A stretch of 64,000 bases of DNA from Leclercia sp. LSNIH1 (GCF_002902985.1 NZ_CP026167.1:2666001-2730000); one strand, 5' to 3'. Counted from the stretch's first letter, positions 1 through 9,795 are shown. The notes: generated by a model from the sequence alone, not told the origin. Translations and numbers: made by a program.

Positions 1-195
1 TATGCCTTCGTCCACCAGTAGCTTTAGTCGGGTCGCCAGCATGTTTTTGGCGATGCCGAGGCTTTTCTGAAACTCACCAAAACGCGTTATGCCGCTCAGG
101 GCATCACGCACAATCAGCAGGGACCACCAGTCGCCGATAATATCCAGCGAGCGGGCGACAGGGCAGGGGCTCTCTTCGAGGCGGGTACGTTTCAC
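1..195 (-). CDS. HxlR-family transcriptional regulator (partial, cut by window start)
   Basis: Only the N-terminal 65 codons are present; the gene runs off the left edge. I start it at a GTG (195-193) because a GGAGAG ribosome site lies just upstream and the next residues are the conserved HxlR N-terminus: CPVARSLDIIGDWWSLLIVRDA, which I read as ESPCPVARSL followed by DIIGDWWSLLIVRDAL, then FGEFQKSLGIAKNMLATRL. The Cys at residue 11 is the usual redox- or ligand-sensing Cys of the family. HxlR proteins are dimeric winged-helix regulators that often respond to quinones or aldehydes. It is divergent from agp across 145 bp. Its target cannot be told from this fragment. Confidence 0.85.
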   Translation of the reverse strand, partial: MKRTRLEESPCPVARSLDIIGDWWSLLIVRDALSGITRFGEFQKSLGIAKNMLATRLKLLVDEGI

Positions 196-340
196 GGTCT
201 CTCCTTATCAGCGGTAAGTTTAATTATAAAACCAATTACCCCGGCGCACAAAGCAAGCTGTCACTTTGCGGGCAGGCTCCAGGTAATTCGTCACAGATCT
301 GTCACACTGTTAACGACAATAAACAGGTGAGGAATTAGGG

Positions 341-1582
341 ATGAGAAAAGCACTAATCGCTGTCGCCGTGGCGGGCACCATCGGGCTCTCTGGCGGCGTT
401 CAGGCGCAAACCGCGCCGGAAGGGTATCAGCTGGAACAGGTTCTAATCATGAGCCGTCATAACCTGCGTGCGCCGCTGGCCAATAACGGCAGCGTGCTGG
501 AACAGTCGACCCCGGAAAAATGGCCAGAGTGGGATGTGCCTGGCGGGCAGCTCACCACCAAAGGTGGGGTGCTGGAAGTCTACATGGGGCACTACATGCG
601 TGAATGGCTGGCAGAGCAGGGGCTGGTGACCGCCGGGGAGTGTCCGGCAGCGAACAGCGTCTATGCCTATGCCAACAGTCTGCAACGCACGGTGGCGACC
701 GCGCAGTTCTTCATTACCGGCGCGTTCCCGGGGTGCGATGTGCCGGTGCACCATCAGGAACAGATGGGCACCATGGACCCCACGTTTAACCCGGTGATCA
801 CCGACAACTCCCCGGAATTCCGCGAAAAAGCGCTACAGGCGATGAACAAAGAACGTCAGGGGATGCAGCTTGACGAGAGCTACAAACTGCTGGAGCAGAT
901 GACCGACTACAAACAGTCTCCGTCCTGCAAAGAGAAACAGGTCTGCTCCCTGACGGACGCGAAAGACACCTACAGCGCCGAGTACCAGAAAGAGCCTGGG
1001 GTATCCGGTCCGCTGAAGGTGGGTAACTCGCTGGTGGACGCCTTCACGTTGCAGTATTACGAAGGCTTCCCGCTGGATCAGGTGGCGTGGGGCGAGATCA
1101 AAACCGACCAGCAGTGGCGGGTGCTCTCTCAGCTAAAAAATGGCTATCAGGATTCGCTTTTTACCTCGGCAGAGGTGGCGCGTAACGTGGCGAAACCGCT
1201 GGTGAAATATATCGATAACGCGCTGGTCACCGACCGGACGAAAGCGCCGAAAATCACCGTGCTGGTGGGGCATGACTCTAACATTGCCTCCCTGCTGAAG
1301 GCGCTGGATTTTAAACCCTATCAGCTGCACGGCCAGTATGAGCGCACACCCATTGGCGGCAAGATCGTCTTCCAGCGCTGGCACGACAAAACCGGCAATC
1401 GCGATCTGATGAAAATTGAGTATGTCTATCAGAGTACCGAGCAGCTGCGTAATGCCCAGGTGCTGACGTTAGAAGCCCCGGCCCAGCGCGTTACCCTGGA
1501 GCTGAACGGCTGTCCGGTGGATGCGAATGGATTCTGCCCGGTGGAGAGCTTTAATAAGGTATTGAATACCGCGGCGCAGTAA
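341..1582 (+). CDS. agp: Periplasmic glucose-1-phosphatase
   Basis: Agp is a periplasmic histidine acid phosphatase that hydrolyses glucose-1-phosphate and lets cells use it as a carbon source. The 413-aa product equals the E. coli length. A signal peptide covers about residues 1-22 ([12 protein letters not shown]..., cleavage after VQA). The phosphohistidine motif reads RHNLRAP at residues 39-45, with His40 the expected nucleophile, and the distal HD proton donor is His311-Asp312 in VGHDSN. Several Cys are placed for periplasmic disulfides. An AGGTGAGGA ribosome site precedes the ATG. The gene is monocistronic and followed by a hairpin and REP sequences. Confidence 0.97.
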   Translation: MRKALIAVAVAGTIGLSGGVQAQTAPEGYQLEQVLIMSRHNLRAPLANNGSVLEQSTPEKWPEWDVPGGQLTTKGGVLEVYMGHYMREWLAEQGLVTAGECPAANSVYAYANSLQRTVATAQFFITGAFPGCDVPVHHQEQMGTMDPTFNPVITDNSPEFREKALQAMNKERQGMQLDESYKLLEQMTDYKQSPSCKEKQVCSLTDAKDTYSAEYQKEPGVSGPLKVGNSLVDAFTLQYYEGFPLDQVAWGEIKTDQQWRVLSQLKNGYQDSLFTSAEVARNVAKPLVKYIDNALVTDRTKAPKITVLVGHDSNIASLLKALDFKPYQLHGQYERTPIGGKIVFQRWHDKTGNRDLMKIEYVYQSTEQLRNAQVLTLEAPAQRVTLELNGCPVDANGFCPVESFNKVLNTAAQ

Positions 1583-1584
1583 GT

Positions 1585-1617
1585 TCAGCCCCTCTCCCTG
1601 AAGGGGAGAGGGGCTGA
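1585..1617 (+). terminator. Strong hairpin after agp
   Basis: A 13-bp GC-rich inverted repeat (CAGCCCCTCTCCC / GGGAGAGGGGCTG, loop about 5 nt) starts 3 nt after the agp stop. There is no T-tract after it, so it may act as an mRNA 3' stabiliser or weak terminator rather than a classical intrinsic terminator. Confidence 0.5.
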
Positions 1618-1621
1618 AATG

Positions 1622-1708
1622 TCCGGTGGCGCTTCGCTTACCCGACCTACAAAATCCAACTCTGGTTCCGAATCCCGTAGGCCTGATAAGCGTAGCGCCA
1701 TCAGGCGT
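1622..1708. repeat. REP/BIME element
   Basis: Two divergently oriented REP units are visible: GGTGGCGCTTCGCTTACC at the left and GCCTGATAAGCGTAGCGCC at the right, separated by about 25 bp. They lie between the convergent agp and yccJ genes, the typical place for such palindromic repeats. Confidence 0.75.
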
Positions 1709-1726
1709 TTTTTGTCCGCACGATTA

Positions 1727-1954
1727 TCAGACGTTTTTACGCTCAATGGTCTGCTCGCCCCAGAACAGCGAGTCTTTGTCGGTTTTTTGGAAGGCTAACA
1801 TCAGAACTTCATCATTACCTTCTTCCCAGATTTTCTCTGCCAGTTTTTCGTCATATTTTGCGACTTCAAAAATCGCCTCAGCGATCTCCGGTGACGTATT
1901 ACGTAAACGCGCAAATTCCCCGACGCGATGTGCTTTAGCTTCTTGAGTTGGCAT
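1727..1954 (-). CDS. yccJ: YccJ family protein
   Basis: This is a small 75-aa soluble protein matching YccJ ([20 protein letters not shown] start, [12 protein letters not shown] end). It follows wrbA by 20 bp in the same direction, so the pair is probably co-transcribed, as in E. coli where both respond to RpoS and stationary phase. No catalytic motif is visible and the molecular function is unknown. An AGGAGGATT ribosome site precedes the ATG. Confidence 0.92.
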   Translation of the reverse strand: MPTQEAKAHRVGEFARLRNTSPEIAEAIFEVAKYDEKLAEKIWEEGNDEVLMLAFQKTDKDSLFWGEQTIERKNV

Positions 1955-1974
1955 AGTAATCCTCCTGTTGAGAG

Positions 1975-2571
1975 TTAACCTTTCAGTTTAGCAGCCAGGC
2001 CGGCGACATATTCACCCTGATAGCGGGCAATGTTCAGTTCTGCTTCCGAAGGCTGACGTGAACCGTCGCCCCCGGCAATTGTTGTTGCGCCATAGGGCGT
2101 ACCGCCACGGAGCTGCGAGAGATCAAACAGTTCCGGGGTGCCGTAGCCGATGGGCACAATCACCATCCCATGGTGCGCAAGGGTGGTCCAGGTTGAGGTG
2201 ATGGTCTGCTCTTGTCCGCCACCGGTGCCGGTGGAGCTGAACACGCTGGCGACTTTGCCGAGTAACGCATTTTTGGCCCACAGTCCCCCGGTCTGGTCGA
2301 GGAAGGTACGCATCTGGCCGGCCATATTGCCGAAGCGCGTCGGGGTACCAAAGATGATTGCATCGTAATCGCCCAGCTCCTGCGGCGAAGCTACCGGCGC
2401 CTCCTGCGCTTTACCGCCCGCTTTGGCAAAAGCTTCTGCCTGCATGGTTTCCGGTACGCGTTTGATCACCACCTCAACCCCCTCGATTTTCCTGGCGCCT
2501 TCCGCAACTGCATGAGCCATGGTTTCGATGTGTCCGTACATGGAATAGTAGAGCACCAGAATTTTCGTCAT
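1975..2571 (-). CDS. wrbA: NAD(P)H:quinone oxidoreductase WrbA
   Basis: WrbA is a tetrameric FMN flavoprotein that reduces quinones by two electrons, protecting against redox cycling in stationary phase. The 198-aa product has the flavodoxin-like fold: the phosphate-binding start [16 protein letters not shown] (residues 4-19), the FMN-contacting TPTRFGNM (about residues 76-83) and [10 protein letters not shown] (about 112-121). Length equals the E. coli protein. An AGGAG site precedes the ATG. It is the first gene of the wrbA-yccJ pair. Confidence 0.96.
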   Translation of the reverse strand: MTKILVLYYSMYGHIETMAHAVAEGARKIEGVEVVIKRVPETMQAEAFAKAGGKAQEAPVASPQELGDYDAIIFGTPTRFGNMAGQMRTFLDQTGGLWAKNALLGKVASVFSSTGTGGGQEQTITSTWTTLAHHGMVIVPIGYGTPELFDLSQLRGGTPYGATTIAGGDGSRQPSEAELNIARYQGEYVAGLAAKLKG

Positions 2572-2965
2572 TTCGCTTCACTCCTCGCATGATTTTTTCG
2601 GTCAGCGGCATGCTGCCGTTATTTAAAGATATGACGTGACAGCGAGACTGCAAATCTGGACACCATTTATTTGATTTTAAACAACAAAGGATGGCGGGCT
2701 TTCTTCGTAGCAAAATGAAACATTTTCAGCAGAGCAAATTTTCGGAATGATAAGAAAGGCTTATGGTTTCTTTTCGGCAGGCTTCATACAAAAGGCTGAT
2801 ATCGTATTGCAGGATATTACGATTCGCTGGCTGAATGCGCCTGCTCCACTAAGCTTAAGTTCACGCGGCGCAGTTAAAGACTCTTTTTTAGCGTCGTCAG
2901 GTGGAAGAATTCGCTTTCGCTGAATACAGAATTAAATCTTATGTTTTTAACTCTGGAGGTCCGAC
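2572..2965. other. wrbA-ymdF divergent intergenic region
   Basis: This 394-bp AT-rich stretch separates two divergent stress-type genes and must hold both promoters. I see no gene with credible codon use, no RNA gene and no clear operator. Short open frames here lack ribosome sites or family resemblance. Confidence 0.5.
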
Positions 2966-3142
2966 ATGGCAAACCATCGTGGTGGGTCAGGTAATTTTGC
3001 AGAAGACCGTGAAAGAGCATCAGAAGCAGGACGTAAAGGTGGCCAGCAGAGCGGGGGTAATTTCAAAAATGACCCTCAGCGCGCATCCGAAGCTGGCAAA
3101 AAAGGGGGCAAAAATAGCCATGGCGGCAACAAGAGCAGTTAA
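2966..3142 (+). CDS. ymdF: KGG-motif stress-induced protein YmdF (YciG family)
   Basis: This small 58-aa protein lies in a different frame from the longer open frame at 2901-3173, which I reject. It begins MANHRGGSGNFAEDRERASEA and carries two copies of the family repeat, GNFAEDRERASEAGRKGG (residues 9-26) and GNFKNDPQRASEAGKKGG (31-48), followed by a Gly/Asn/Ser tail. GGAGG lies 5 nt before the ATG. YciG-family proteins are hydrophilic, stress- or stationary-phase-induced and linked to motility and stress tolerance in enterics. Their biochemical role is not established. An intrinsic terminator follows. Confidence 0.92.
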   Translation: MANHRGGSGNFAEDRERASEAGRKGGQQSGGNFKNDPQRASEAGKKGGKNSHGGNKSS

Positions 3143-3188
3143 GTTGCAGCCGTCTGAAGTAGGGGGCTTTTGACCTCTGGCACCCCCG

Positions 3189-3214
3189 CCGCCGGGATCC
3201 CCGGCGGTTTTTTT
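3189..3214 (+). terminator. Intrinsic terminator of ymdF
   Basis: An 8-bp stem CCGCCGGG / CCCGGCGG with a 3-nt loop is followed by seven T residues, a classical Rho-independent terminator 46 bp after the ymdF stop. Confidence 0.9.
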
Positions 3215-3282
3215 ATGCCTGTTATTGAAGTGTTATCAAATTCCTTTCACACTAGCGGATTCACTTTTTGTGCTGGTGCCCC

Positions 3283-4200
3283 ATGTCTCTCTCCCGTTAT
3301 GCCTTTTCGATCAAACCGCAGGAAGCGATCCTGATCCTTATCACCATGTTCTGGGGTGGGACCTTTCTTGCCGTACAGTACGCCGTCACGCAGAGCGGCC
3401 CTTTCTTCTTTGTCGGCCTGCGTTTTGCCACGGCTGCGTTGGCGGTGGCGCTCATTTCGCTTAAAACCCTGCGCGGCCTGACCCTGACCGAACTGAAAGC
3501 GGGGCTGGCGATCGGGGTGGCGATCGCGATGGGCTACAGCCTGCAAACCTGGGGATTACAAACTATTCCCAGCAGTAAATCGGCGTTTATTACCGCCATG
3601 TATGTCCCGCTGGTGCCGCTGTTGCAGTGGCTCTGCCTGCGCCGCATGCCGGGAATGATGTCCTGCATCGGCATAGTGCTGGCTTTTATCGGGCTGATCC
3701 TGCTGGCAGGGCCGGAAGATAACCTGCTGGCGCTCGGGCCTGGAGAGATGATCACCCTGGTGGGCGCGGTGGCGATTGCCGCCGAGATCATCCTCATCAG
3801 CGCCTGGGCCGGAAAGGTGGACGTCAAGCGCGTCACCGTTGTGCAGCTGGCGACCGCCTCGCTGGTGGCGTTTCTGACCATGATCCCGGCCGGGGAACCG
3901 GTTCCGCCGATGTCGGCAGGGCTGTGGATGGTGGCCCTTGGGCTGGGGATTTTCAGCGCCATTATTCAGGTGACCATGAACTGGGCCCAGCGCAGCGTCT
4001 CGCCCACCCGGGCGACGGTAATTTATACCGGGGAGCCGGTGTGGGCGGGGATCTTTGGCCGTCTGGCCGGGGAGCGCCTGCCGCTGCTCGCCCTGCTGGG
4101 GGGCGCCTTTATCATCGCGGGCGTGCTGGTGAGTGAGCTGAAGCTGAAAAGAAAAAAGAAGGCGCTGCCGGACGACAGCGCCACGCTGGATCAATCCTGA
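3283..4200 (+). CDS. DMT-superfamily (EamA) inner-membrane transporter
   Basis: This is a 305-aa integral membrane protein with about ten hydrophobic segments in two EamA halves, for example ILILITMFWGGTFLAVQYAV near the N-terminus and LLGGAFIIAGVLVSELKLK at the end, followed by a basic cytoplasmic tail. The family exports or imports small metabolites such as amino acids; the substrate cannot be read from sequence. An in-frame TTG lies at 3268, but the ATG at 3283 is the more natural start; no strong ribosome site is seen for either. Its last 10 bp overlap the 3' end of the convergent rutG. The gene is not at this position in E. coli K-12. Confidence 0.85.
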   Translation: MSLSRYAFSIKPQEAILILITMFWGGTFLAVQYAVTQSGPFFFVGLRFATAALAVALISLKTLRGLTLTELKAGLAIGVAIAMGYSLQTWGLQTIPSSKSAFITAMYVPLVPLLQWLCLRRMPGMMSCIGIVLAFIGLILLAGPEDNLLALGPGEMITLVGAVAIAAEIILISAWAGKVDVKRVTVVQLATASLVAFLTMIPAGEPVPPMSAGLWMVALGLGIFSAIIQVTMNWAQRSVSPTRATVIYTGEPVWAGIFGRLAGERLPLLALLGGAFIIAGVLVSELKLKRKKKALPDDSATLDQS

Positions 4201-5516
4201 GTCGCCACTGTGCCCTGCGTCACCCCCGCCATCCGGCGGCTGAGCAGGGCGTTAAGGGCAATCGCGCCAAAGGTGGCCGTGCCGATCCCGCCCAGGGTGA
4301 AGCCGCCGAGCGAAAGGGCAAAATCCCCTGCGCCCAGCACCAGCGTTACGGCGACCATAATCAGGTTGCCATTCTGGCTGAGATCAACATGGTTCTGCAC
4401 CCAGATCCGCGCCCCGGCCACCGCAATCAGGCCAAACACCACAATCGACGCACCGCCAATCACCGGCCCCGGGATGGTGTGGATCAAGGCACCGAATTTA
4501 GGTGAAAAGCCGAGCAGCACGGCAATCACCGCTGCCGCCACGAACACCAGCGTTGAGTAGACCTTGGTGACCGCCATCACGCCGATGTTCTCGGCATAGG
4601 TGGTCACGCCGCTGCCGCCCACCGAACCTGACAGCATGGTCGCCAGCCCGTCTCCCACAAATGCCCTCCCCATATAGGGGTCCATATTGCGTCCGGTCAT
4701 GCCGGCCACCGCTTTCAAATGGCCGAGGTTTTCCGCCACCAGGATCACCGCCACCGGGGCAATCAGCATTATCGCCTGGCCGTCAAAGGTGGGCGAGGTG
4801 AGCTGCGGAAGACCAAACCACGCCGCCTGGGCGACCTGGGTAAAATCCACCGGCTTGCCAAGACCAAACACGCTGGTCAGCAGGGCGTAGAGCAGGCAGG
4901 CGAAGATCAGCCCCACCAGGATCAGCAGCCGCTGGATCATCCCCCGGGTAAATACCGCCACCAGGCCGATGCAGAGCACCGTCATTACCGCCATCCAGCT
5001 GTCAAAGGCGGAGCCGGAAACCCCTTTGACGGCGATGGGTGCCAGGTTGAGGCCAATCGCCATCACCACTGCTCCGGTGACCACCGGTGGCATCAGCCGT
5101 TCGATCCAGCGGGTGCCCAGCTTCATCACCACCAGACCCACCGCGGTGTAGAGTGCCCCGCAGGCGATGATCCCGCCCAGCGCCACGCTCAGCTGAGGGT
5201 TTACCCCCTGGCCGGAAAAGCCGGTGGCGGCAATCACCACCCCGACGAAGGCGGCGCTGGAGCCGAGATAGCTTGGCACCCGTCCGCCGGTGATGAAAAA
5301 GAAGAGCAGGGTGCCAATGCCCGACATCAGAATGGACAGGTTAGGATCCAGCCCCATCAGAATGGGCATCAGCACCGTGGCGCCAAACATCGCCACCGCA
5401 TGCTGCACCCCCATCACCGCGGTTTGCGCCAGCGGGAGACGTTCATCCGGCGCGACCACGCCGCTATCAGAGGAGGTCGATTTCAACTGCCAGTGAGGAA
5501 AACCGAATAGTGCCAT
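4191..5516 (-). CDS. rutG: Pyrimidine (uracil) permease RutG
   Basis: RutG is a nucleobase-cation symporter-2 (NCS2) family protein that brings uracil or thymine into the cell for the Rut pathway. The 441-aa product has a soluble N-terminus followed by about 14 membrane segments and NCS2 signatures such as QHAVAMFGATVLMP (residues 38-51) and the GSVGGSGVTTYAENIG stretch. It is the last gene of the rut operon, 20 bp downstream of rutF, with an AAGGAG ribosome site. Its stop overlaps the convergent EamA transporter gene by 10 bp. Confidence 0.95.
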   Translation of the reverse strand: MALFGFPHWQLKSTSSDSGVVAPDERLPLAQTAVMGVQHAVAMFGATVLMPILMGLDPNLSILMSGIGTLLFFFITGGRVPSYLGSSAAFVGVVIAATGFSGQGVNPQLSVALGGIIACGALYTAVGLVVMKLGTRWIERLMPPVVTGAVVMAIGLNLAPIAVKGVSGSAFDSWMAVMTVLCIGLVAVFTRGMIQRLLILVGLIFACLLYALLTSVFGLGKPVDFTQVAQAAWFGLPQLTSPTFDGQAIMLIAPVAVILVAENLGHLKAVAGMTGRNMDPYMGRAFVGDGLATMLSGSVGGSGVTTYAENIGVMAVTKVYSTLVFVAAAVIAVLLGFSPKFGALIHTIPGPVIGGASIVVFGLIAVAGARIWVQNHVDLSQNGNLIMVAVTLVLGAGDFALSLGGFTLGGIGTATFGAIALNALLSRRMAGVTQGTVATQD

Positions 5517-5536
5517 CAGCTGCTCCTTAAGGAGGA

Positions 5537-6028
5537 TTAACAGGCGGGTCGCATCAGCGCGTGGTAGCCGCGGTCAAACCACACCAGGCCCTGGGGCACC
5601 GGGTGGCGGGTTATTGCAACGATCTCGCAAAACAGAATGTCGTGGGTGCCGACGCTCACCACTTGGCTAATGCGGCAGTCGAACGAGGCCAGCGCCTCGT
5701 CGAGACGTGGACAGCCTGTGGCACCCGTCTGCCAGCCTGCTGCGGCAAAGCGGTCGGCCATCGGGGTTTTGCCGCCAAACAGATTCGAGAGGGACTCCTG
5801 CCCGGCGCTCAGGGTGTTGACGCACAGGGTGCGGTTGTTGTTAAACACTGGCCACACCGAGGCGCTACGATTCAGGCACACCAGCAGCGTTGGCGGCGAG
5901 TCGGTCACGCTGCACACCGCGCTGGCAGTAAAGCCCGCCTGTCCGGCCGGGCCGTCGGTGGTGATGATATTGACCGCTGCGCCCAGACAGGCCATGGCAT
6001 CACGAAACGTTTGTTTATCGATATTCAT
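5537..6028 (-). CDS. rutF: Flavin:NADH reductase RutF
   Basis: RutF supplies reduced FMN to the monooxygenase RutA. The 163-aa product belongs to the flavin reductase-like FMN-binding family: [17 protein letters not shown] at the start, [23 protein letters not shown] in the flavin-binding core, and the [11 protein letters not shown] strand near the C-terminus. It sits 9 bp after rutE in the rut operon. Confidence 0.95.
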   Translation of the reverse strand: MNIDKQTFRDAMACLGAAVNIITTDGPAGQAGFTASAVCSVTDSPPTLLVCLNRSASVWPVFNNNRTLCVNTLSAGQESLSNLFGGKTPMADRFAAAGWQTGATGCPRLDEALASFDCRISQVVSVGTHDILFCEIVAITRHPVPQGLVWFDRGYHALMRPAC

Positions 6029-6037
6029 GGTGGCTCC

Positions 6038-6628
6038 TTATGCCAGCCCGCAGGCGTCTTCAAAACTCAGGCGGGGCAGTCGTCCGTAGAGTTTGCGGGT
6101 ATCGCCGTAGCCAATGTTGATCAGCAGATTGCTTTTCAGGTTGCTGCCGGTGAAGAAGGCCGCGTCCACTTTTTCGCGGTCAAAGCCGGACATCGGCCCG
6201 GTGTCCAGCCCCAGCGCCCGACAGGCGACAATCAGATAGGCCGCCTGCATCGTGCTGTTGCGAAAGGCGGTCTCCTCGGCGAGCTGTGGGCTGGCGGTAA
6301 ACCAGCTCCGGGCATCGCCGTGGGGGAACAGCTCCGGCAGACGCTCGTAAAACTGGCTGTCCCAGGCAACGATAACCGTCACCGGGGCGGTGAGGGTCTT
6401 TTGCAGGTTGCCGCTGGAGAGGGCCGGGCGCAGCTTCTCTTTGCCTTCCGGGGTACGGATAAAGACCATCCGCGCCGGAGAGCAGTTGGCGGAGGTGGGC
6501 CCCCACTTCATCAGGTCATAGATTTCGCGCAGCGTCTCGTCGCTGACCGGACGATCCAGCCAGCCGTTATGGGTCCGCGCCTCGGTAAACAGCGCATGCT
6601 GCGCCGTCGGGGTGATGGCTTCACTCAT
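6038..6628 (-). CDS. rutE: Malonic semialdehyde reductase RutE
   Basis: RutE is a nitroreductase-fold enzyme that reduces malonic semialdehyde to 3-hydroxypropionate, the detoxification step of the Rut pathway. The 196-aa product shows [22 protein letters not shown] near the N-terminus, [16 protein letters not shown] as the FMN-binding segment and a C-terminal [20 protein letters not shown]. Its ATG overlaps the rutD stop in an ATGA (6625-6628), implying translational coupling. Confidence 0.95.
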   Translation of the reverse strand: MSEAITPTAQHALFTEARTHNGWLDRPVSDETLREIYDLMKWGPTSANCSPARMVFIRTPEGKEKLRPALSSGNLQKTLTAPVTVIVAWDSQFYERLPELFPHGDARSWFTASPQLAEETAFRNSTMQAAYLIVACRALGLDTGPMSGFDREKVDAAFFTGSNLKSNLLINIGYGDTRKLYGRLPRLSFEDACGLA

Positions 6629-7437
6629 GGCAACTCCTTCAGTAAACGTTCGTGGCGGTGCAGCAGGCTGGCGAGCCCGTTTTGCAGCAGGGCGTTAAAC
6701 GCCTCCGGCTCGGTCACGTTGCAGGCGTGCCCGCCCCGGGGCATCACGGTAAGCAGGCTGCCGGGCAGGGCGGCATGCAGCTCTGCCGAACAGACCGAGG
6801 GCACCAGCAGATCGTCGGCGGCGCAAAGTATCTGCACCGGGCAGTGAATGCGCGCCGTCTGGCGGCTGAAATCGGCCCGCTTCAGGGCATTGAGCCTGCG
6901 CAGCAGGGTGCTTTTGCCCTGGAAGTGGGCCAGGGCCAGCGCCTCTTCGGCCTCCATGCGCGGCTGGCGGGCCGCCATCCAGTCGGCGGGATAGAGAAAG
7001 AGCGGCTGGGCTTCCACCCACGCCTGCGCCCCTCCGGCATGCAGCAGCCGCTCGCGGATCTGGAAGCAGCGGCGGGTATGCGGATTCAGCGTCAGCCAGC
7101 CGTTAACGCATATCAGGGCACCGATCGCCTGCGGGTGATCCACTGCCAGCTGCAGGCCGATTAGCGCCCCCAGGGCATGGCCCACCACGCTGAACCGCGC
7201 GATCCCTGCGAGAGAGAGCGCCTGCCACAGCTCGTCGGCCATCGCTGCCAGGGTGTAATCTTCCGGCAGCTCGCCGGGGTTATTGCCGGTGCCGCGCTGG
7301 TCGTAGCAGACCACCTGATACCCTTGCTCAAGGTCGGCGAGCTGGGGCAGCCAGTAGCTGCCGCTGCCCCCCAGTCCGGCGATCAGCACCACAACCGGCG
7401 CGTCCGCAAAGGGCGGCGGTGAAATGGAAAGATTCAT
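6625..7437 (-). CDS. rutD: Putative carbamate/aminoacrylate hydrolase RutD
   Basis: RutD is an alpha/beta-hydrolase-fold member of the Rut pathway, proposed to speed hydrolysis of carbamate or aminoacrylate. I start at the ATG at 7437 (270 aa, [18 protein letters not shown]), which matches the E. coli N-terminus, rather than an in-frame start 18 bp upstream. The oxyanion segment [13 protein letters not shown] is present. The nucleophile elbow reads GHALG, so the usual Ser is Ala, and the C-terminal GGHACN keeps the His. It lies 7 bp after rutC and overlaps rutE by 4 bp. Confidence 0.93.
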   Translation of the reverse strand: MNLSISPPPFADAPVVVLIAGLGGSGSYWLPQLADLEQGYQVVCYDQRGTGNNPGELPEDYTLAAMADELWQALSLAGIARFSVVGHALGALIGLQLAVDHPQAIGALICVNGWLTLNPHTRRCFQIRERLLHAGGAQAWVEAQPLFLYPADWMAARQPRMEAEEALALAHFQGKSTLLRRLNALKRADFSRQTARIHCPVQILCAADDLLVPSVCSAELHAALPGSLLTVMPRGGHACNVTEPEAFNALLQNGLASLLHRHERLLKELP

Positions 7438-7444
7438 GGCAACC

Positions 7445-7831
7445 TCACCGGCCAATGTGGGCGATAGTGGCGATCTCCACCAGCGCCTCGGGTTTCACCA
7501 GCCCGCACTGAATGCAGAAGCGCGCCGGTTTATCGCCGGGGAAAAATTCAGCGTAGATCTCGTTAATCGCGGCGTAGTTTTTCCAGTCGGTAATAAAGAT
7601 GCTGTTGAAGGTCACGTCCGCCATGGTCCCGCCCGCCGTTTCGATAACGCGCTGGATGATCTGCAGCACGTGGCGGGTTTGCGCCTTTGGGTCATCGGGA
7701 AACACCACGTTGTTATCCGCGTCGAACGGCAGGGTGCCCGAGACGTAAATCACCCCGTCCGCCAGGGTGCCGGGGACGAAGGGGGCAATCGGCGTGCTGG
7801 TCCCCTGGGGGATAATCACAGATTTCGGCAT
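7445..7831 (-). CDS. rutC: 3-aminoacrylate deaminase RutC (RidA family)
   Basis: RutC is a RidA/YjgF-family protein that deaminates 3-aminoacrylate to malonic semialdehyde. The 128-aa product has the family start [22 protein letters not shown] split around residues 11-32, the conserved Arg in the [13 protein letters not shown] strand near residue 100 and the terminal VEIATIAHI. An AGGAGCTACCC ribosome region precedes the ATG. It is the third gene of rutABCDEFG. Confidence 0.95.
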   Translation of the reverse strand: MPKSVIIPQGTSTPIAPFVPGTLADGVIYVSGTLPFDADNNVVFPDDPKAQTRHVLQIIQRVIETAGGTMADVTFNSIFITDWKNYAAINEIYAEFFPGDKPARFCIQCGLVKPEALVEIATIAHIGR

Positions 7832-7842
7832 AGGGTAGCTCC

Positions 7843-8535
7843 TCAGGCGATACGGGCATAAGCGGCAGGGGAAAGGGCGTCGCAGAAGGTGGCGACGTCA
7901 GTAACCCAGCCAAAAAAGGTTTCGATGTTGAACAGCGCAGCCTGCTGGGCAAATGCCGGCCCCGCCTGGTGGGTGGCGTCTTCCAGCACCACGCCGAAGT
8001 ACTCCAGGAAGAAGCCGTCGCGCAGGGTGGACTCCACGCAGACGTTGGTGGCGATGCCGGTAAAGATCAGGTGGCGGATGCCGCGGCTGCGCAAAATGCT
8101 GTCGAGCGGGGTGTTGAAAAAGCCGCTGTAGCGCGGTTTCGGCAGCACGATGTCCCCCGGCTCCGGCACCAGGTCATTCACCAGCTGGTAATCCCAGCCG
8201 CCTTTCGCCAGCAGCTTGCCGTGCAGCTCCGGGCGCTGGCGCATGGTTTTCAGCGCGTTCGATTTGTGGAAGTTGGGCGAGCCAGGGCCCCCCGCCTCCA
8301 CATACGCTTCATCCCAGCCGTTCTGGAACCAGATAATCAGCATCCCGGCCTTGCGGGCGGCGGCCACCGCGGTGCGGATATTCTCGATCACCGGCCGGGT
8401 GGCGGAGACGTCAAACCCGGCGAGGTCGAGATAGCCGCCAGGGCTGGCGTAGGCGTTCTGCATATCCACCACGATCAGCGCGCTCTGCTGGGCGTCAAAG
8501 GTGATGGCTTCCGGGCGTGCGGGCAGAGTGGTCAT
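7843..8535 (-). CDS. rutB: Peroxyureidoacrylate/ureidoacrylate amidohydrolase RutB
   Basis: RutB hydrolyses the ring-opened product of RutA, releasing carbamate and aminoacrylate. The 230-aa product is an isochorismatase-type cysteine hydrolase with the catalytic triad visible as Asp24 (IVVDMQNAY), Lys133 ([10 protein letters not shown]) and Cys166 ([10 protein letters not shown]). I start at the ATG at 8535, which overlaps the rutA stop as TGATG and gives the E. coli N-terminus [10 protein letters not shown]; a longer in-frame extension to 8577 lies inside rutA and is rejected. Confidence 0.96.
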   Translation of the reverse strand: MTTLPARPEAITFDAQQSALIVVDMQNAYASPGGYLDLAGFDVSATRPVIENIRTAVAAARKAGMLIIWFQNGWDEAYVEAGGPGSPNFHKSNALKTMRQRPELHGKLLAKGGWDYQLVNDLVPEPGDIVLPKPRYSGFFNTPLDSILRSRGIRHLIFTGIATNVCVESTLRDGFFLEYFGVVLEDATHQAGPAFAQQAALFNIETFFGWVTDVATFCDALSPAAYARIA

Positions 8536-9626
8536 CACGCGACCTCCTTTGTCATAACCGGAATATGGGCGCGGCACTGCATCAGCGGCTGGATGCGCTC
8601 GCCAAACGTTTCAATCCCGGCAATAAAGTCATCAAAGGTCAGCAGCACCCCTTCGGCACCCGGCACGCTGGCTACCTCATCAAGCATCCGCGCCACGCTG
8701 GCATAAGAGCCGACCAGGGTGCCCATGTTGATATTCACCGCCGAGGTCGGGTCGGCCATCTGCCGCACGTTGGTGTCGGCCCCGGAGCGGGTGTCCTTCT
8801 GGCTCTGCTCGCTGAGCCAGCTCAGGGCCTCGTCGTCGGCCCCGGCTTTGTAGTGCTCCCACTTCGCCCGCGCCGCCTCGTCGGTCTCGTCGGCAATGAC
8901 CATAAACAGCACATAGGAGCCGACATCGCGCCCGGTTTTTTCAGCGGCCTGTTTCATGCGCGCAGCGGTAGGGGCAAAGGCCGTTGGGGTGTTAACCCCT
9001 TTGCCGAAGCAGAAGTTGAAGTCGGCATATTTCGCCGAGAAGTCCATCCCGGCATCGCTCTGCCCGGCGCAGATCACCTTCATCGGCACCGACGGCTGGG
9101 GGCTGACGCGGCAGTCGTTCATGGTGAAGAACTCACCTTTGAAGTCGCTCTTGCCGGTGCCCCACAGATCCCGCAGGACCTGCACATACTCGGTGAGGTA
9201 GTCATAGCGCTTCGAAAAATAGTCATCTCCCGGCCAGAGCCCCATCTGCTCATACTCCGGCTTCTGCCAGCCGGTGACGAGGTTAACGCCAAAGCGTCCG
9301 CCGGAGATGGTGTCGATGGTGGAGGCCATCCGCGCCACGATGGCCGGAGGCAGGGTCAGGGTGGCGGCGGTAGCGTAGATCTGGATGCGGGAGGTGACCG
9401 CCGCCAGCCCCGCCATCAGGGTGAAGGACTCCAGGTTGTGATCCCAGAATTCGGTTTTCCCGCCGAAGCCGCGCAGCTTAATCATCGACAGGGCAAAATC
9501 GAAGTGATAGTGCTCTGCCTTCTGCACGATGGCTTTGTTCAGCTCAAAAGTCGGCATGTACTGCGGCGCGTGGGTAGAGATCAACCAGCCGTTATTGCCA
9601 ATGGGAACGAATACGCCAATTTTCAT
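8535..9626 (-). CDS. rutA: Pyrimidine monooxygenase RutA
   Basis: RutA is a flavin-dependent, luciferase-like monooxygenase that opens the uracil ring between N3 and C4 using reduced FMN from RutF. The 363-aa product starts [17 protein letters not shown] at an ATG preceded by AGAGGT; an adjacent in-frame GTG at 9629 is less likely. Luciferase-family features include [15 protein letters not shown] and [13 protein letters not shown] (near residue 130). It heads the seven-gene operon, and its stop overlaps the rutB start by one base. Confidence 0.96.
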   Translation of the reverse strand: MKIGVFVPIGNNGWLISTHAPQYMPTFELNKAIVQKAEHYHFDFALSMIKLRGFGGKTEFWDHNLESFTLMAGLAAVTSRIQIYATAATLTLPPAIVARMASTIDTISGGRFGVNLVTGWQKPEYEQMGLWPGDDYFSKRYDYLTEYVQVLRDLWGTGKSDFKGEFFTMNDCRVSPQPSVPMKVICAGQSDAGMDFSAKYADFNFCFGKGVNTPTAFAPTAARMKQAAEKTGRDVGSYVLFMVIADETDEAARAKWEHYKAGADDEALSWLSEQSQKDTRSGADTNVRQMADPTSAVNINMGTLVGSYASVARMLDEVASVPGAEGVLLTFDDFIAGIETFGERIQPLMQCRAHIPVMTKEVA

Positions 9627-9715
9627 CACGAACCTCTCTTCATCTCAGCTTGGGGGTGAAAGTCAGACGTGGCGCTGCATCCTGCATCTCCTGTTCAGCC
9701 GCGTAGTCTCGGTTT

Positions 9716-9731
9716 TGCAAAGGGAGTGCCA
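9716..9731 (-). promoter_or_regulatory. Sigma54-type promoter of the rut operon
   Basis: On the minus strand the sequence TGGCACTCCCTTTGCA matches the -24/-12 consensus TGGCACG-N4-TTGCA at all but one base, with exact spacing. It lies 90 bp before the rutA ATG. The E. coli rut operon is known to be under nitrogen (NtrC) control. Confidence 0.85.
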
Positions 9732-9795
9732 GTTTTGAAATCTGTAATGTTATTAGTGTGTTAAGAAATGGTTGATGAATTGCTGGTGATAAAAG

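Noticed and set aside
2901..3173. 90-codon frame covering ymdF
   Set aside because: It is in another frame; the YmdF frame (2966-3142) has GGAGG, the KGG repeats and a following terminator.
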